Shown here: piece after piece, positions 28,136 to 37,385 of the stretch | Position numbering within the stretch: position 1 is the first letter of the stretch | Layout: each line of letters begins with the position of its first letter | Origin: CAZNPU01 sp964575335 | GTDB lineage: Bacteria; Planctomycetota; Phycisphaerae; Phycisphaerales; SM1A02 | Direction: 5' to 3' | DNA length: 64,000 nt | Assembly (NCBI GenBank): GCA_964575335.1 | Contig: CAZNPU010000005.1 | Span: 62,001-126,000, forward strand | The notes under the pieces: generated by a model | Database searches by the model: none | Seen by the model: only the letters and a program-made list of their open reading frames with translations | What the model was told of the DNA's origin: nothing | Position numbers and translations under genes: made by a program

Positions 28136-29494
28136 TTAGGGCGTGACGGACTTGGACCGGGCTGAAACGGAACCTGCAGCTCGGAGAAGACGCACATGCC
28201 CGGCCACGATCGTGGCGATGGCCCGGCCGGCCACGTTCCAGCCGTCAAACGGACAATTGCGGCCGGTTGTGGCGAACTCCTCGGCGTTGATGGTCCACTG
28301 CAGTTCGGGGTCGATTACTGTCACATCCGCAGGCAGGCCAACCGCCAGCCGGCCTATGCCGCGGCTGTCCAACCCCAGCAACCGGGCTGGATTGATCGTC
28401 ATCATCGCCAGCATGGCGGGCCAATCCAATACGCCGTCGGCAATCAGCGCCTTGGCGTACAGCGGCAAGGCACAGTCAAGCCCGACGATGCCGAACGATG
28501 CCGAGGCGAAATCAGTCGCCTTGCTCTCAAGCGGATGCGGAGCATGATCCGTCGCCAGTATGGTGATCGTTCTGTCCGCCACCGCCTGCTTGAGCTGATC
28601 GATGTCGCGCTGCGTGCGCAGCGGGGGGTTCATCTTGGCGTTGGTGTCGTAATCGCGGCAGGCATCTTCGGTCAGCAGCAGATGATGCGGGCTGACCTCG
28701 CCGGTGACGGGCTGGCCCTGCGCCTGGGCCTGGCGAATGATCTGCGCTGATTCGCCGCTGGAAAGGTGCTGGGCGTGATAGCGGCAGCCGATGTTGCGGT
28801 TCAGGCGGATGTCGCGCTCGATGATGATTTCTTCCGCCACGGCAGGCCAGCCGCCCAGGCCGAGCTTGATCGCCAATGCCCCAGCGTTCATGACGCCGCC
28901 ACGGGTAAGCGACGGCTCCTGGCAATGCTGCATGAAAACCGAGTTGCACGCAGCGACCATGCGCAAGGCCCGCTGCATGAGGCCGGCGTCGGCAATGACA
29001 TCGCCATCATCTGAAAATGCGACCGCACCGGCCCGAGCCATTGAACCGATTTCCGCCAGCTCTTCGCCCTTGCGGCCTTTGGTCGCACAGCCGACAACAA
29101 ACACCCGCGCCCCGTTGGCCAATTGTGCTTTGTGGTGGACGAATTCAACCCATGCTGCGGAATCAAGGGCCGGCTGGGTATTGGGCATGCAGCAGACGGT
29201 GGTGAATCCGCCGTTGATCGCGCTGGCTGATCCGGTGGCGATGGTTTCCTGATGCGTTGTGCTCGGCTCACGAAAATGAACGTGAATGTCAACCAGCCCG
29301 GGGGCGACGATGCAGCCTTCAGCGTCAATGACCTGCAGCTCGTGCGACAGTTCATGCACAGCAGAAGCCAGAGCGCCCGGCGATGTGCTGATTTCACGCA
29401 CAAGGCCATCAGCGATCAGAACATCAGCGGTCTGATCGAACCCGCTGGCCGGGTCTATCACGCGGCCGCCTTGAATAAGCAGGTGAGCAGGCAT
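28136..29494 (-). CDS. pyrC: Dihydroorotase, type I
   Basis: This 452-residue zinc enzyme closes carbamoyl aspartate to dihydroorotate in pyrimidine synthesis. The metal motif IHVHFREP (70-77), AFSDDGD (the bridging Asp of type I enzymes), CRYHAQHLSS, EVSPHHL and ATDHAPHPLESK are all present, so it should be active. The usual partner pyrB is not adjacent. It starts 32 bp after the stop of the DUF4920-like lipoprotein gene on the same strand, so the two may share a transcript. Confidence 0.94.
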   Translation of the reverse strand: MPAHLLIQGGRVIDPASGFDQTADVLIADGLVREISTSPGALASAVHELSHELQVIDAEGCIVAPGLVDIHVHFREPSTTHQETIATGSASAINGGFTTVCCMPNTQPALDSAAWVEFVHHKAQLANGARVFVVGCATKGRKGEELAEIGSMARAGAVAFSDDGDVIADAGLMQRALRMVAACNSVFMQHCQEPSLTRGGVMNAGALAIKLGLGGWPAVAEEIIIERDIRLNRNIGCRYHAQHLSSGESAQIIRQAQAQGQPVTGEVSPHHLLLTEDACRDYDTNAKMNPPLRTQRDIDQLKQAVADRTITILATDHAPHPLESKATDFASASFGIVGLDCALPLYAKALIADGVLDWPAMLAMMTINPARLLGLDSRGIGRLAVGLPADVTVIDPELQWTINAEEFATTGRNCPFDGWNVAGRAIATIVAGHVRLLRAAGSVSARSKSVTP

Positions 29495-29526
29495 GAGGGT
29501 GTTGATGTCGGCGTTCTTGTCAGACG

Positions 29527-30042
29527 TTATTCCGTGTGAGGCTTCTCAAGCCCGAAGCCTTTGATGAGCACTGAATCGGCGTAAAAGGTGATGCGCTCCT
29601 GGGGTTCAGTGATCATGGCAATTTCCTGAGCGCTTCGGCCTGCATCTTCAGCGATGTGGCGCAAAGCATCAACGCTGAACACGCTCCGTTCGACCCAGCC
29701 GTGCACAATGACCTCACGACCGGCGGCATTACGCGGCACGAAGAAGCTGTGATCCTTGCACATCACGAACACTTCATCGCCATGCTCATCGCGCAGCGTC
29801 ATCCAGCAGCCTTTGTGCAGGCAGACTTCGATGATGGTGCCGCGGAGCACAGTGTCTTTTTCGTCGCCGGCCAAAGTGCTGATGGCTACCGGCTTAGCTG
29901 TCGTTTCAACCTTCTCGCCGTAGTGATTCCAGCCGAATCCCCGGGCCATGGTGTTGTTGTTGGCGCTGGACTGGCAACCAACTTGTGCGAAAAGACATGC
30001 TGCAAGAATCAGGGCAAGGCTTCGAACGGTGCAGTTCATCAT
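29527..30042 (-). CDS. Lipoprotein with DUF4920-like domain
   Basis: This 171-residue protein has a lipobox ending VGC (about residue 22) and a small beta-rich domain with TIIEVCLHKGCWMTLRDEHGD and an FVMCKDHSFFVP segment, matching DUF4920-type periplasmic proteins. The two cysteines in EVC..KGCW are the family's hallmark and may bind metal or form a disulfide; function is unknown. AGGAG is placed six bases before the first of two adjacent ATGs (30042). It lies just upstream of pyrC. Confidence 0.82.
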   Translation of the reverse strand: MMNCTVRSLALILAACLFAQVGCQSSANNNTMARGFGWNHYGEKVETTAKPVAISTLAGDEKDTVLRGTIIEVCLHKGCWMTLRDEHGDEVFVMCKDHSFFVPRNAAGREVIVHGWVERSVFSVDALRHIAEDAGRSAQEIAMITEPQERITFYADSVLIKGFGLEKPHTE

Positions 30043-30104
30043 TGGCAATCTCCTGGAAAGTTCATCCGTGGCCTTGGCGGAGTGTAGCAGCAAGCGCGAT
30101 GATC

Positions 30105-30143
30105 CAAAACGACATCGCCCACCGCGATGAACGGTGGGCGATG
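30105..30143 (-). terminator. Terminator of the Cys-rich lipoprotein gene
   Basis: A perfect 12-bp stem CATCGCCCACCG / CGGTGGGCGATG (30113-30143) with a 7-nt loop is followed on the minus strand by TCGTTTT. It separates the Cys-rich lipoprotein gene from the DUF4920-like gene. Confidence 0.78.
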
Positions 30144-30190
30144 CATGAATCAACGTGATTGAGAGCGATCTAAGAATGAGTCAAAACAAC

Positions 30191-30556
30191 TCAGTTCTTG
30201 GTGCAGCTGCTCTTCTTGGTGCAGCATTCCTTCTTGTCGCCCATCGCGCCCAATGAGGCGCCAGCGGCCTTGCTCTTGCAGCAACCGCTCTTCTCGCCGA
30301 CGGCGCCCATCGAGGCGTCAGCAGCCTTGTTCTTGCAGCAGCCGCTCTTCTCGCCAACGGCGCCCATGGCAGCCTTGTCAGCGCAGCAGGCCTTGTCGCT
30401 GCAGTTCTTCGCGCAATTCTTCCCGCAGTCCTTCTCGCAGCTCTTGCTGCACTCACCGACAGCGCCGGGAGCGACGGCGGAGGACTTGTTGGTGCTCTGG
30501 CAGCCGACGATGGCGACGAGACAACAGACTGCGACGAGGTTCAGGATGGTTTTCAT
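30191..30556 (-). CDS. Small cysteine-rich lipoprotein with 19-residue repeats
   Basis: This 121-residue protein has a lipobox (VAIVGC, Cys19) and an outer region with 16 cysteines. A block with C...CEKDCGKNCAKNC is followed by three repeats of about 19 residues, each (M/L)GA(V/M)G(E/D)K..CC with KAA spacers. Lys, Gly and Cys dominate, which suggests metal binding or cross-linking at the envelope. The DNA repeats are near-identical, so copy number may vary between strains. GGAG precedes the ATG (30556), and a strong terminator follows. No family is recognised. Confidence 0.78.
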   Translation of the reverse strand: MKTILNLVAVCCLVAIVGCQSTNKSSAVAPGAVGECSKSCEKDCGKNCAKNCSDKACCADKAAMGAVGEKSGCCKNKAADASMGAVGEKSGCCKSKAAGASLGAMGDKKECCTKKSSCTKN

Positions 30557-30819
30557 TGTTCTGGACTCCTCCAAGGGACCCGGGATGCCGGGGCCGCGTT
30601 TGAAATGAATGATGGCGTAACGCACGCTGTGCTGGTGCACAATCCGAGCAAACGGATTGTACGGGCTGAACATGCCGGCTGGACCGGCTTATTCCCCCAA
30701 AATGGCTGTTTTTGATGCAAATGTCAATTGCCGCTCCGCTCCGGATGTTCTGCTGTGATGGATTTGTCCAACGACCGCATTGAGCCAGAATTGCATCGGT
30801 AGTCAAGATGAGGGGGGAT

Positions 30820-30987
30820 TTACCGCGGAGAACGCGGAGAGCGCGGAGATGGGAATAGATGTGAATTGCTGCACAAAGCATTGACTGATCCGATCATCCA
30901 AGTTGCGATCGACAGCATCGTGCATCGAACACTGACACAACCCTTACCCCTCATCCTTCTCCGCGTGCTCCGCGCTCTCCGCGGTAA
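30820..30987. repeat. Palindromic mobile repeat, copy A
   Basis: The ends are inverted copies of a 28-29 bp unit with a 9-10 bp internal period (TTACCGCGGAGA, then CGCGGAGA units). The internal 110 bases match the reverse complement of the repeat at 37540-37701 over nearly their whole length, including AGCAATTCACAT and CTTGGATGAT segments. It lies just before uvrC. No transposase is inside, so it looks like a MITE or REPIN-type element. Confidence 0.82.
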
Positions 30988-31028
30988 GAAGTTTGTTCGA
31001 CCCAAACGCCTCCCTAGAATCTGGCGAG

Positions 31029-32399
31029 ATGTCCGCATTGCCCGATAACCCGTCACCCCAGCCGCCCGATGCTCTCGAAAAGCTGGCTGAAAAGGCCCGA
31101 TCGCTACCCGCTGCGCCTGGGGTATACCTCATGAAGGATGCTCAGGGCCGGGTGATATACGTCGGCAAGGCCGCCTCGCTGCGCAACCGCGTGGGATCCT
31201 ATTTCGTGCCCTCAGCTGACCTTGGGCCGAAGAAGCAGCGGATGCTGAACATCGTGGCTGACTTCGACGTCATCGAATGCGAGGGCGAATGGGAAGCCCT
31301 GCTGATGGAAAGTCGGCTCATCAAGGACATTCGTCCGCGGTTCAATGTCCGGCTGGTGGATGACAAGACCTTTCCCTATCTCGCGATCACCATGCGCGAT
31401 GAGTTTCCGGGGGTGTATATCACACGCACGCCCAGCGATCCTGCGTTCAAGGGGGCTCGGATTTTCGGACCGTTCACTTCCGTCAGCTCGCTTCGCAATG
31501 CGGTGCAACTCCTGCAGCGCGTCTTCAAGTATCGCACCTGCACGCTGGACATTCATGCGGATGATCCGAAGAACCAGCATTTTCGGCCGTGCCTGCTTCA
31601 CGCCATCGATCAATGCACAGCTCCATGCGCGAATCGAATCTCGCGTGAGCAGTACGAAGCCGACATCAATCGTTTCGTGCGGTTTTTGTCATCCAAGCGC
31701 AGCGTGATGCTGCGCGAGATGCGCAGCGAAATGGAAGCTGCAGCCAAAGCGCTGAACTTTGAGAAAGCAGCGGTCTTGCGCGATCAGATCGCTGCAATCG
31801 AGAAACTCGATCAGCGTGAAAAGCGCAGACTCAGCGGCGAAGCGGAGTGGCAGCCGGAAGTTACAGTGTTTGCGACCGATCCCGCTGCAGCCTTGCGGTC
31901 GCTGCAGCGTACGCTGGGACTGGATTCGCCGATCCGTTGCATGGAGGCGATCGACATTGCCCATCTGGGCGGTGGAGAGACGGTCGGCTCAAAGGTGTGC
32001 TTCATCGACGGCCGCCCGTTCAAAGACGGCTACCGGCGATACCGCATCAAAACTGCGACAAACGACGATTACATGTCGATTCGCGAAGTCGTGAGCCGAC
32101 GCTATCGCGAAGCGGGAGAGGGCAACGAACTGTACCCCGATGTGATTCTCATCGATGGCGGACTCGGTCAGTTGCATGCTGCGCTGGAGGCGTTCGAACA
32201 GTTACAGGTCAAGCCGCCCATGGTGATCAGCCTGGCGAAGAAGGAAGAGCTGATCTACGTGCAGCAGCGATCGGAACCGATCAGGCTCGGGCGGGAAAAT
32301 CCCGGGTTGCGATTGTGCCAGGCCATACGCGATGAGGCGCACCGATTCGCACAGCACTACCACCATATTCTGCGGCGAAAAAGCATCCTTGAAGAATGA
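31029..32399 (+). CDS. uvrC: UvrC-type excinuclease subunit lacking the C-terminal HhH domain
   Basis: The 456-residue protein has the GIY-YIG nuclease (about 28-110, PGVYLMKDAQGRVIYVGKA), a cysteine-rich middle segment (CLLHAIDQCTAPC), a UVR motif (about 200-235), and the RNase H-like second nuclease (AIDIAHLGGGE, LIDGGLGQLHAA, RDEAHRFAQHYH). It stops right after this region. E. coli UvrC is about 610 residues and ends with a helix-hairpin-helix DNA-binding domain, which is absent. It should act in nucleotide excision repair. The ATG at 31029 follows a repeat element, so the upstream frame is not counted. Confidence 0.9.
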   Translation: MSALPDNPSPQPPDALEKLAEKARSLPAAPGVYLMKDAQGRVIYVGKAASLRNRVGSYFVPSADLGPKKQRMLNIVADFDVIECEGEWEALLMESRLIKDIRPRFNVRLVDDKTFPYLAITMRDEFPGVYITRTPSDPAFKGARIFGPFTSVSSLRNAVQLLQRVFKYRTCTLDIHADDPKNQHFRPCLLHAIDQCTAPCANRISREQYEADINRFVRFLSSKRSVMLREMRSEMEAAAKALNFEKAAVLRDQIAAIEKLDQREKRRLSGEAEWQPEVTVFATDPAAALRSLQRTLGLDSPIRCMEAIDIAHLGGGETVGSKVCFIDGRPFKDGYRRYRIKTATNDDYMSIREVVSRRYREAGEGNELYPDVILIDGGLGQLHAALEAFEQLQVKPPMVISLAKKEELIYVQQRSEPIRLGRENPGLRLCQAIRDEAHRFAQHYHHILRRKSILEE

Positions 32400-32628
32400 T
32401 CTCACGCTGCATGCGATGCGTGAAAAGTCATTGCGCGAAAGTTGCTTCAGCGCCAGACCTGTTCGCTTTCGAAATCGCTTTCGAAGCGCGTCTCTGTTTC
32501 ATTCCATATTTGGAAAGAAAAAGACAGCGGACACGGAGGCGTGTGCGAGGGCGGGAATGCCTCCATGTCCGCTGCGGATCAAAGCAATAGGTTCATGATG
32601 AGCAATCAGCAATGCATGAAGGAAGGGA

Positions 32629-34386
32629 TCAATGAACCGGCCCCGGCTGGCAGTAGCACGATGATGTTGGCTTGACATCAGCGCGGCTCCACGCCTTGAT
32701 TCGAGCGGCTGCAAACTGCTGCGCCGCATCCTGCTGATTCTGTGCGCGCAGGGCTTGTTCCAGACCGATCATTGCCCAGCCGTTGTTGGGATTGAGCCTG
32801 AGATCGTCGCGGTACACCTGCTCAGCCTCGGCGTAGCGGCCCACGCCCATCAGCAACGCTCCAAGGGCGTGGCGCACCGGCTGCATCCAACCCGGCGGCT
32901 CGTCGTACTTCAATGCGTCTTCAAGCTCAACGCCTTTGCGCAGGGCAGCAAACGCCTGGTCATAGTGGCCCTCTCGATACGCCAGCTCGCCGACGAGCAT
33001 CTGCCTGGCGATATTGATCACGTCATGGGCTTTGTTGTTGCCCGCCATCCAGTCATCGGGAACCAGCGCCGCTTCGCGATCAAATGCTTCGAGTTCCACC
33101 TGGGCTTCGCGCGTGCGGCCCAATGCGCTCAGTGCAACGCCTCGTGCGTAATGCCGCATGGCTCGACTAAAGTGGCGGAACGATTCCGGCTCCGGCTCAT
33201 TGAGAATGTCCTCCCATCGACCGAAACGAATCATCACCTTGTACACCACCGGCATGAAGCCGTCCGCAATATGCGTATAGTTGCGCAGAAAGCTCGGCGG
33301 AATATCCGATTCCACCTCGCGCGCTGCCTGCATGGCGGTTTCGTAGCGGCCTTCCATCATGGCTGACCATGCCAGGAAGTGCATGTTGTGCACGTAATAC
33401 AGACTGTAAAAATCAGGCTCCGGCGCGACTGCAAAGTAGGCACGGTCGGCTGCGATCGCCCGTTCATTGGCGTCAGAGGCCTTGTCCCACATGCCCAGCC
33501 GCGCATAGATGTGAGCGGGCATGTGAACCAGATGCCCCGAACCGGGCACAAGATCGGTCAGCCGGTCAGCTGAGGCCAGCGCGCGCTCCGGCTGGCTCGA
33601 AGCCTCCATCGTATGAATGTAAAAGTGATTCGCGCCGGGATGATCGGGATACTGCGCAAGCACGCTCTCCAGTACCGCAACGATCTCCAGTGCGCGGCCT
33701 TTGGGCTGAAAATCCTTCGTCCACAAATCCCACGGCTGAAGGTTCATCAGCGATTCAGCGAATAACGCCCCGACATCGGGATCGTTGGGGAACTGTTTCC
33801 ACACCTGCTCCATCGCATCGGCATACGCGCGATCCAAATGCGAACGATCCGCGGGGATTGGCCAGGCGTACCGTTGGGCGACTGCGTGAATCAACGCCTG
33901 CTCGACTGGGCTGGCGTGCTCAAGACGCGCAAGGGCCTGCTGTGTCGCCTCCCATGCCTGCCTGGATTGACGCTCGGTCATTTCCGGATTGTTGATGTGC
34001 AGGCCGCTGGCGTATGCAATGCCCCAGTACGCCATCGCACATGAAGGATCGATCTCCGCAGCGCGGCGGAACGAACGAATCGCCTCGTCATGGTTGAAGC
34101 CATAGAGCAGTTGAATGCCTTGGTTGAACCACATCTGAGCCTGTGGGGATGATGTTGTCACCGCTCGCCCGTACGCGCCAAAGCCGTCATACAGCCGCAC
34201 ATCGTTGTCAACACTGCGATCATGGCTCACACTGACGCTGCTGGCCTGATTCAGAGTGCCGTCAGTTTGCTGCTGCGATTGGCAGCCGATCAGCATCAGC
34301 ATCGCTGCTGCGATGCCCAGGCTGGCAGGCGCGGGAGCGATTCGTATCAGGCGACTGCGTGCATAGGCGTGTGTGGGAGCATGCAT
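32629..34386 (-). CDS. TPR-repeat lipoprotein
   Basis: This 585-residue protein has a basic N-terminus, a hydrophobic helix and a lipobox (LMLIGC, about residue 35). Repeated 34-residue TPR-like helices begin near residue 80 (QAQMWFNQGIQLLYGFNHDEAIRSF). Later repeats are at about 265, 305, 490 and 530. The end has CYC. Planctomycete TPR lipoproteins of this size are usually of unknown role, possibly scaffolds in the envelope. It is monocistronic, divergent from the DUF167 gene. Confidence 0.78.
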   Translation of the reverse strand: MHAPTHAYARSRLIRIAPAPASLGIAAAMLMLIGCQSQQQTDGTLNQASSVSVSHDRSVDNDVRLYDGFGAYGRAVTTSSPQAQMWFNQGIQLLYGFNHDEAIRSFRRAAEIDPSCAMAYWGIAYASGLHINNPEMTERQSRQAWEATQQALARLEHASPVEQALIHAVAQRYAWPIPADRSHLDRAYADAMEQVWKQFPNDPDVGALFAESLMNLQPWDLWTKDFQPKGRALEIVAVLESVLAQYPDHPGANHFYIHTMEASSQPERALASADRLTDLVPGSGHLVHMPAHIYARLGMWDKASDANERAIAADRAYFAVAPEPDFYSLYYVHNMHFLAWSAMMEGRYETAMQAAREVESDIPPSFLRNYTHIADGFMPVVYKVMIRFGRWEDILNEPEPESFRHFSRAMRHYARGVALSALGRTREAQVELEAFDREAALVPDDWMAGNNKAHDVINIARQMLVGELAYREGHYDQAFAALRKGVELEDALKYDEPPGWMQPVRHALGALLMGVGRYAEAEQVYRDDLRLNPNNGWAMIGLEQALRAQNQQDAAQQFAAARIKAWSRADVKPTSSCYCQPGPVH

Positions 34387-34697
34387 GATGAGTCTCCATA
34401 ATTCTTCAGGAACAGCATGCGATGCATCTGCATCGAATGTTGAATGTCACCTCGGGTGAATGAAGAGATAAGTGAATCGTGGGAGATGGATCGGCGTGTA
34501 CGTACGGGAGGGCTTCGGCACGGTGTGCGAGACTTTCAAGATATATTTCACGCGCAGTGAATGCCAAATCCCACCTGACTTCAAAATAAATCGCATCGAA
34601 TCGAAATGTTGGCCCCCAGCGCTGCCGATCAACCAGGCAAGCTGAGCCAGATGAGCGAATCAAGCCAGGCAAGCCAATCTCAGCATTCTTCCGTACC
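34387..34697. other. Divergent intergenic region
   Basis: No gene is seen in these 311 bases between the TPR lipoprotein and the DUF167 gene. Both promoters should be here, but none stands out. Confidence 0.4.
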
Positions 34698-35003
34698 ATG
34701 AGCTGTATGTCGTTGCGTATTGAACAGGTTGATGACAATGCGCTCTTGCTGTGGATCAAAGCAGTGCCCGGTGCATCGCGCGATCAGATTGCAGGCGTCA
34801 TCGGCGACCGGTTGAAAGTCCGCATCAGCGCTCCGCCCGAAGCGGGCAAGGCCAATAAAGCCATTTGCGAACTCATCGCCCGGGCGCTCAAGCTCAAGCC
34901 GCGGCAGGTTCGCGTGGAAGTCGGTCCAGCCAGCGCGGAAAAAGTGCTGCGCATCGACGGCTCCAGCATGCAGGCCATTCAGCAACTGGCCCGCCGCGCG
35001 TAG
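34698..35003 (+). CDS. DUF167 (YggU) family protein
   Basis: The 101-residue protein matches DUF167: an IKAVPGASRDQI strand, LKVRISAPPEAGKANKAICE and a C-terminal VEVGPASAEKVLRIDG. The family is widespread and soluble; its function is not known. Two ATGs (34698, 34707) are possible starts. It is alone on its strand, with the partial repeat after it. Confidence 0.88.
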   Translation: MSCMSLRIEQVDDNALLLWIKAVPGASRDQIAGVIGDRLKVRISAPPEAGKANKAICELIARALKLKPRQVRVEVGPASAEKVLRIDGSSMQAIQQLARRA

Positions 35004-35041
35004 TGTCCCGGTTTTGGCGGGGGAGCATCGCTGTCGGTCAA

Positions 35042-35140
35042 TTCACCGCGGAGATCGCGGAGAACGTGGAGAGAAGCAGGATGATAGGGGGCGATCCGGG
35101 TGATCAGTCAGCCATCGAGCTTGTCAGGCTCTCCTTATCT
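35042..35140. repeat. Partial or decayed copy C of the palindromic repeat
   Basis: TCACCGCGGAGATCGCGGAGA opens it, almost the same as the start of the copy at 37540. The next bases show only patchy similarity (GGATGA, then TGATCAGTCA), and the opposite inverted end is missing. The right boundary is approximate. Confidence 0.55.
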
Positions 35141-35292
35141 CCCTGTCGCCCGCAAGCCGTCAATCAATCATGCATAGAGCGGAGAATCACGTCGCGGCTC
35201 ATGGCGTGCACGCCAGGGCGGCCCGAACCGTGCTATCATCCGCCCGAGGCTGCCGCGGGTTTCAGCGGCGCCAGGCAACAGGGAGTTTTACT

Positions 35293-35739
35293 GTGTCGAC
35301 GCCGATGGCCATGGAAGACAGGGATATTGACATTCAGGCACAAGCCGTAACGCGCGGGATTCTGCAGTCAGCGATGGAAGGCAAGCTGGTTCTTGAGGTT
35401 CCGCACACTGATTACCAGCTGCATCTCGTGCCATCGGTGCCGGTGACGAGCATTGCCACGCCGCCGGGCAAACGCATCAAGGGCGTTATTCACGCCAAGG
35501 CGCTTCGCCTTTTCAAAGCCCATGGCGGGGGGCGTTTCATTGAGCCCATGATCGGCGAGCCGCGTCTTATCGCAGGCCGGGTGCTTGCCGTGGACGAGCC
35601 TCGCCGCCGCATTTTGGTCGATGTGTCGGTGCCGATGTGGCTGACGCTCACGGACGATCAGCCTGCGGACCTGTTCCAGGTCGGAGACCTGGTCAACGGC
35701 ACCGTCGAAAGCGGCACGCAGTTCACGCCCCTTTCATGA
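35293..35739 (+). CDS. Conserved small protein of unknown function
   Basis: This 148-residue soluble protein has no signal peptide. After a short acidic N-terminus it alternates short strands and turns (KLVLEVPHTDYQLHLVP, KGVIHAKALRLF, RLIAGRVLAVDEPRRRILVDV), like a small beta-barrel. I do not recognise a family. A GTG at 35293 with AGGGAG eight bases upstream is taken as start; ATGs four and six codons later are alternatives. It is a lone gene between the repeat and the TlpA-like gene. Confidence 0.68.
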   Translation: MSTPMAMEDRDIDIQAQAVTRGILQSAMEGKLVLEVPHTDYQLHLVPSVPVTSIATPPGKRIKGVIHAKALRLFKAHGGGRFIEPMIGEPRLIAGRVLAVDEPRRRILVDVSVPMWLTLTDDQPADLFQVGDLVNGTVESGTQFTPLS

Positions 35740-35850
35740 TGAGCCGGCAGTTGCCGCATCGCTCCGGGCTGAGGTGAGCGTGCGCAGCACTCACTCAAAG
35801 AGTGGGCAGATGGATGCAGGCGGATTATTCCATGCGCACAGTTGCCTTGC

Positions 35851-36489
35851 TTACGCGCCTTCCTGCGCCTTGAGCAGTGCTTCAATGGCGTTCTCGACGC
35901 TCATCGGGTTCAATCCCGCAGCACGAACAGTGCCCGCAGCGTCCACGAGGAAATAGGTGGGCCAGAAATGAATGTTCCACGCTCTGGCCGATGCACCACC
36001 GTCGTCGACCGCCAGCGGGTAGTTGATTTTGAGCTGCTCAGCGACACGCGGCATCATCGCTTCGCCCCTGTTGGAATCATGCACGCCCAGAAAGACAACG
36101 CCCTTGTCGCGGTATTTTTCAGCAAGCTCCACGTTCTTTGGCAGCGCGCGCATGCACGGCCCACACCACGTGGCCCAGAAATCAACCACCACGATCTGCC
36201 CCTTCAGCGATTCGAGCGTCTGCGGTTGGCCGATCCAGTCGCGGAGTTTGAGAGGCGGCGCCGGCTTGCCCTCCATTGCTGTCAGCGCTGCCGGCCGGTT
36301 CGGGTAATACCAGCTGGCAGAGAATTCAACGGCGCTGTTGCTGTCAGCGCCGGCCTGGGCTGAAGACGCTCCCTGGCCTTGTCCGGATGCCTGAGGCGCA
36401 TCAGTCAGACGACCGTCTTCGCATCCAACGCCGCTTAACGTCAGCGCTGCTACGCTGATCAATCCCGCAATCAATCGACTGTATCGCAT
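35851..36489 (-). CDS. TlpA-like thioredoxin lipoprotein
   Basis: This 212-residue protein has a lipobox (LSGVGC, Cys23), a Gln/Ala/Ser linker, and a thioredoxin fold with the redox site WCGPC (108-112), VVVDFWATW before it and cis-Pro in WPTYFLVD. Family members reduce or control disulfides of exported proteins, often for cytochrome maturation. It faces outward from the membrane. It runs in the same direction as, and 50 bp downstream of, the lipoprotein gene ahead of it, so the two may be co-transcribed. Confidence 0.88.
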   Translation of the reverse strand: MRYSRLIAGLISVAALTLSGVGCEDGRLTDAPQASGQGQGASSAQAGADSNSAVEFSASWYYPNRPAALTAMEGKPAPPLKLRDWIGQPQTLESLKGQIVVVDFWATWCGPCMRALPKNVELAEKYRDKGVVFLGVHDSNRGEAMMPRVAEQLKINYPLAVDDGGASARAWNIHFWPTYFLVDAAGTVRAAGLNPMSVENAIEALLKAQEGA

Positions 36490-36539
36490 GGCAGATGGGT
36501 TTCCCGAAAGAGTTCCAATGAGTGAGTGGTGGGGGCAGT

Positions 36540-37385
36540 TTACTTTACCGCCTCGGCGGGCTGGAGGTTGTGGAGCATGTTCATGAATGCTTCGCGGTTG
36601 GCCTGGACGGTGGCTGCCGGGCCGACAAGACGGATGAAAATGGGCGTTGGCTCGGTGTGGATCATGGCTGTGATGAAGATGTGATCGGGCTTGAACGATG
36701 GCGAGCCGGGGCCTTGGTATTCGCCGCGGAATTCAACCAGGCTGATGGTGAAGTCATTGGTCTGGAATGTTTCAACGACAGTTGGATCGACGTCATTGCC
36801 TTGCTCATCGCGGAACATCGTTTTCCACCGGGCGATCTGGCTGTCGAGCGAGCCGCGGATTTTGTGAAACACGGTCACCCGGGCCTGGTCGGCCCCGTCA
36901 CGCCCAGGAACGACGTACTCAGCTGCGGTGAAATCCGGGTGTGCAGGCGGATGCCAGATCCATGTTGCGGGTTTGGGAGCGGTCAGGCCGAGGAAGCTCG
37001 CAGTTGTGGGGCTTTGCGACGGCGTGATGACTGACTCCGAGGCGGGTTCCGGTGCAGCCGGCGTAGCTGCCGTGCCCGGTGTGACGTCGGTTACCTTTTG
37101 TTGTGCTGCGGGCTGCTGCGTTGATGATGTTGATGTTGATGTTGATGAGGAGGGCGAGGTTGCGGGATCAGTTGTTGTTGGCGTTGCCGCGACTGGAGAT
37201 TGCTCTTCTTTGTGGAGAGGCGTTTTATCATCGCCTGCTTCAGATCGAACCTGCAGCGAGGGTGGGGCAGCCGGTGAAGACGACGAGACAGGGTCGCTTT
37301 TGCCGCAGCCGGCCAGGCTGAGGGTCGCCCCAGCGATTGATGCACCCAAACCAATCCACAGAAAAAGACTCAATCGGCCAGGCAT
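36540..37385 (-). CDS. Lipoprotein with Ser/Thr/Pro-rich linker
   Basis: This 281-residue protein has a lipobox (LSLAGC, about residue 27), a low-complexity Ser/Thr/Ala/Pro/Gln linker (about 30-125, encoded in part by a GTTGAT 6-bp tandem) and a C-terminal folded domain (about 135-278) with WIWHPPAHPDF and QARVTVFHKIRGSLDSQIARW. The domain resembles conserved planctomycete envelope proteins of unknown role. GGAGAG is placed nine bases before the ATG at 37385. It precedes the TlpA-like gene on the same strand. Confidence 0.72.
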   Translation of the reverse strand: MPGRLSLFLWIGLGASIAGATLSLAGCGKSDPVSSSSPAAPPSLQVRSEAGDDKTPLHKEEQSPVAATPTTTDPATSPSSSTSTSTSSTQQPAAQQKVTDVTPGTAATPAAPEPASESVITPSQSPTTASFLGLTAPKPATWIWHPPAHPDFTAAEYVVPGRDGADQARVTVFHKIRGSLDSQIARWKTMFRDEQGNDVDPTVVETFQTNDFTISLVEFRGEYQGPGSPSFKPDHIFITAMIHTEPTPIFIRLVGPAATVQANREAFMNMLHNLQPAEAVK

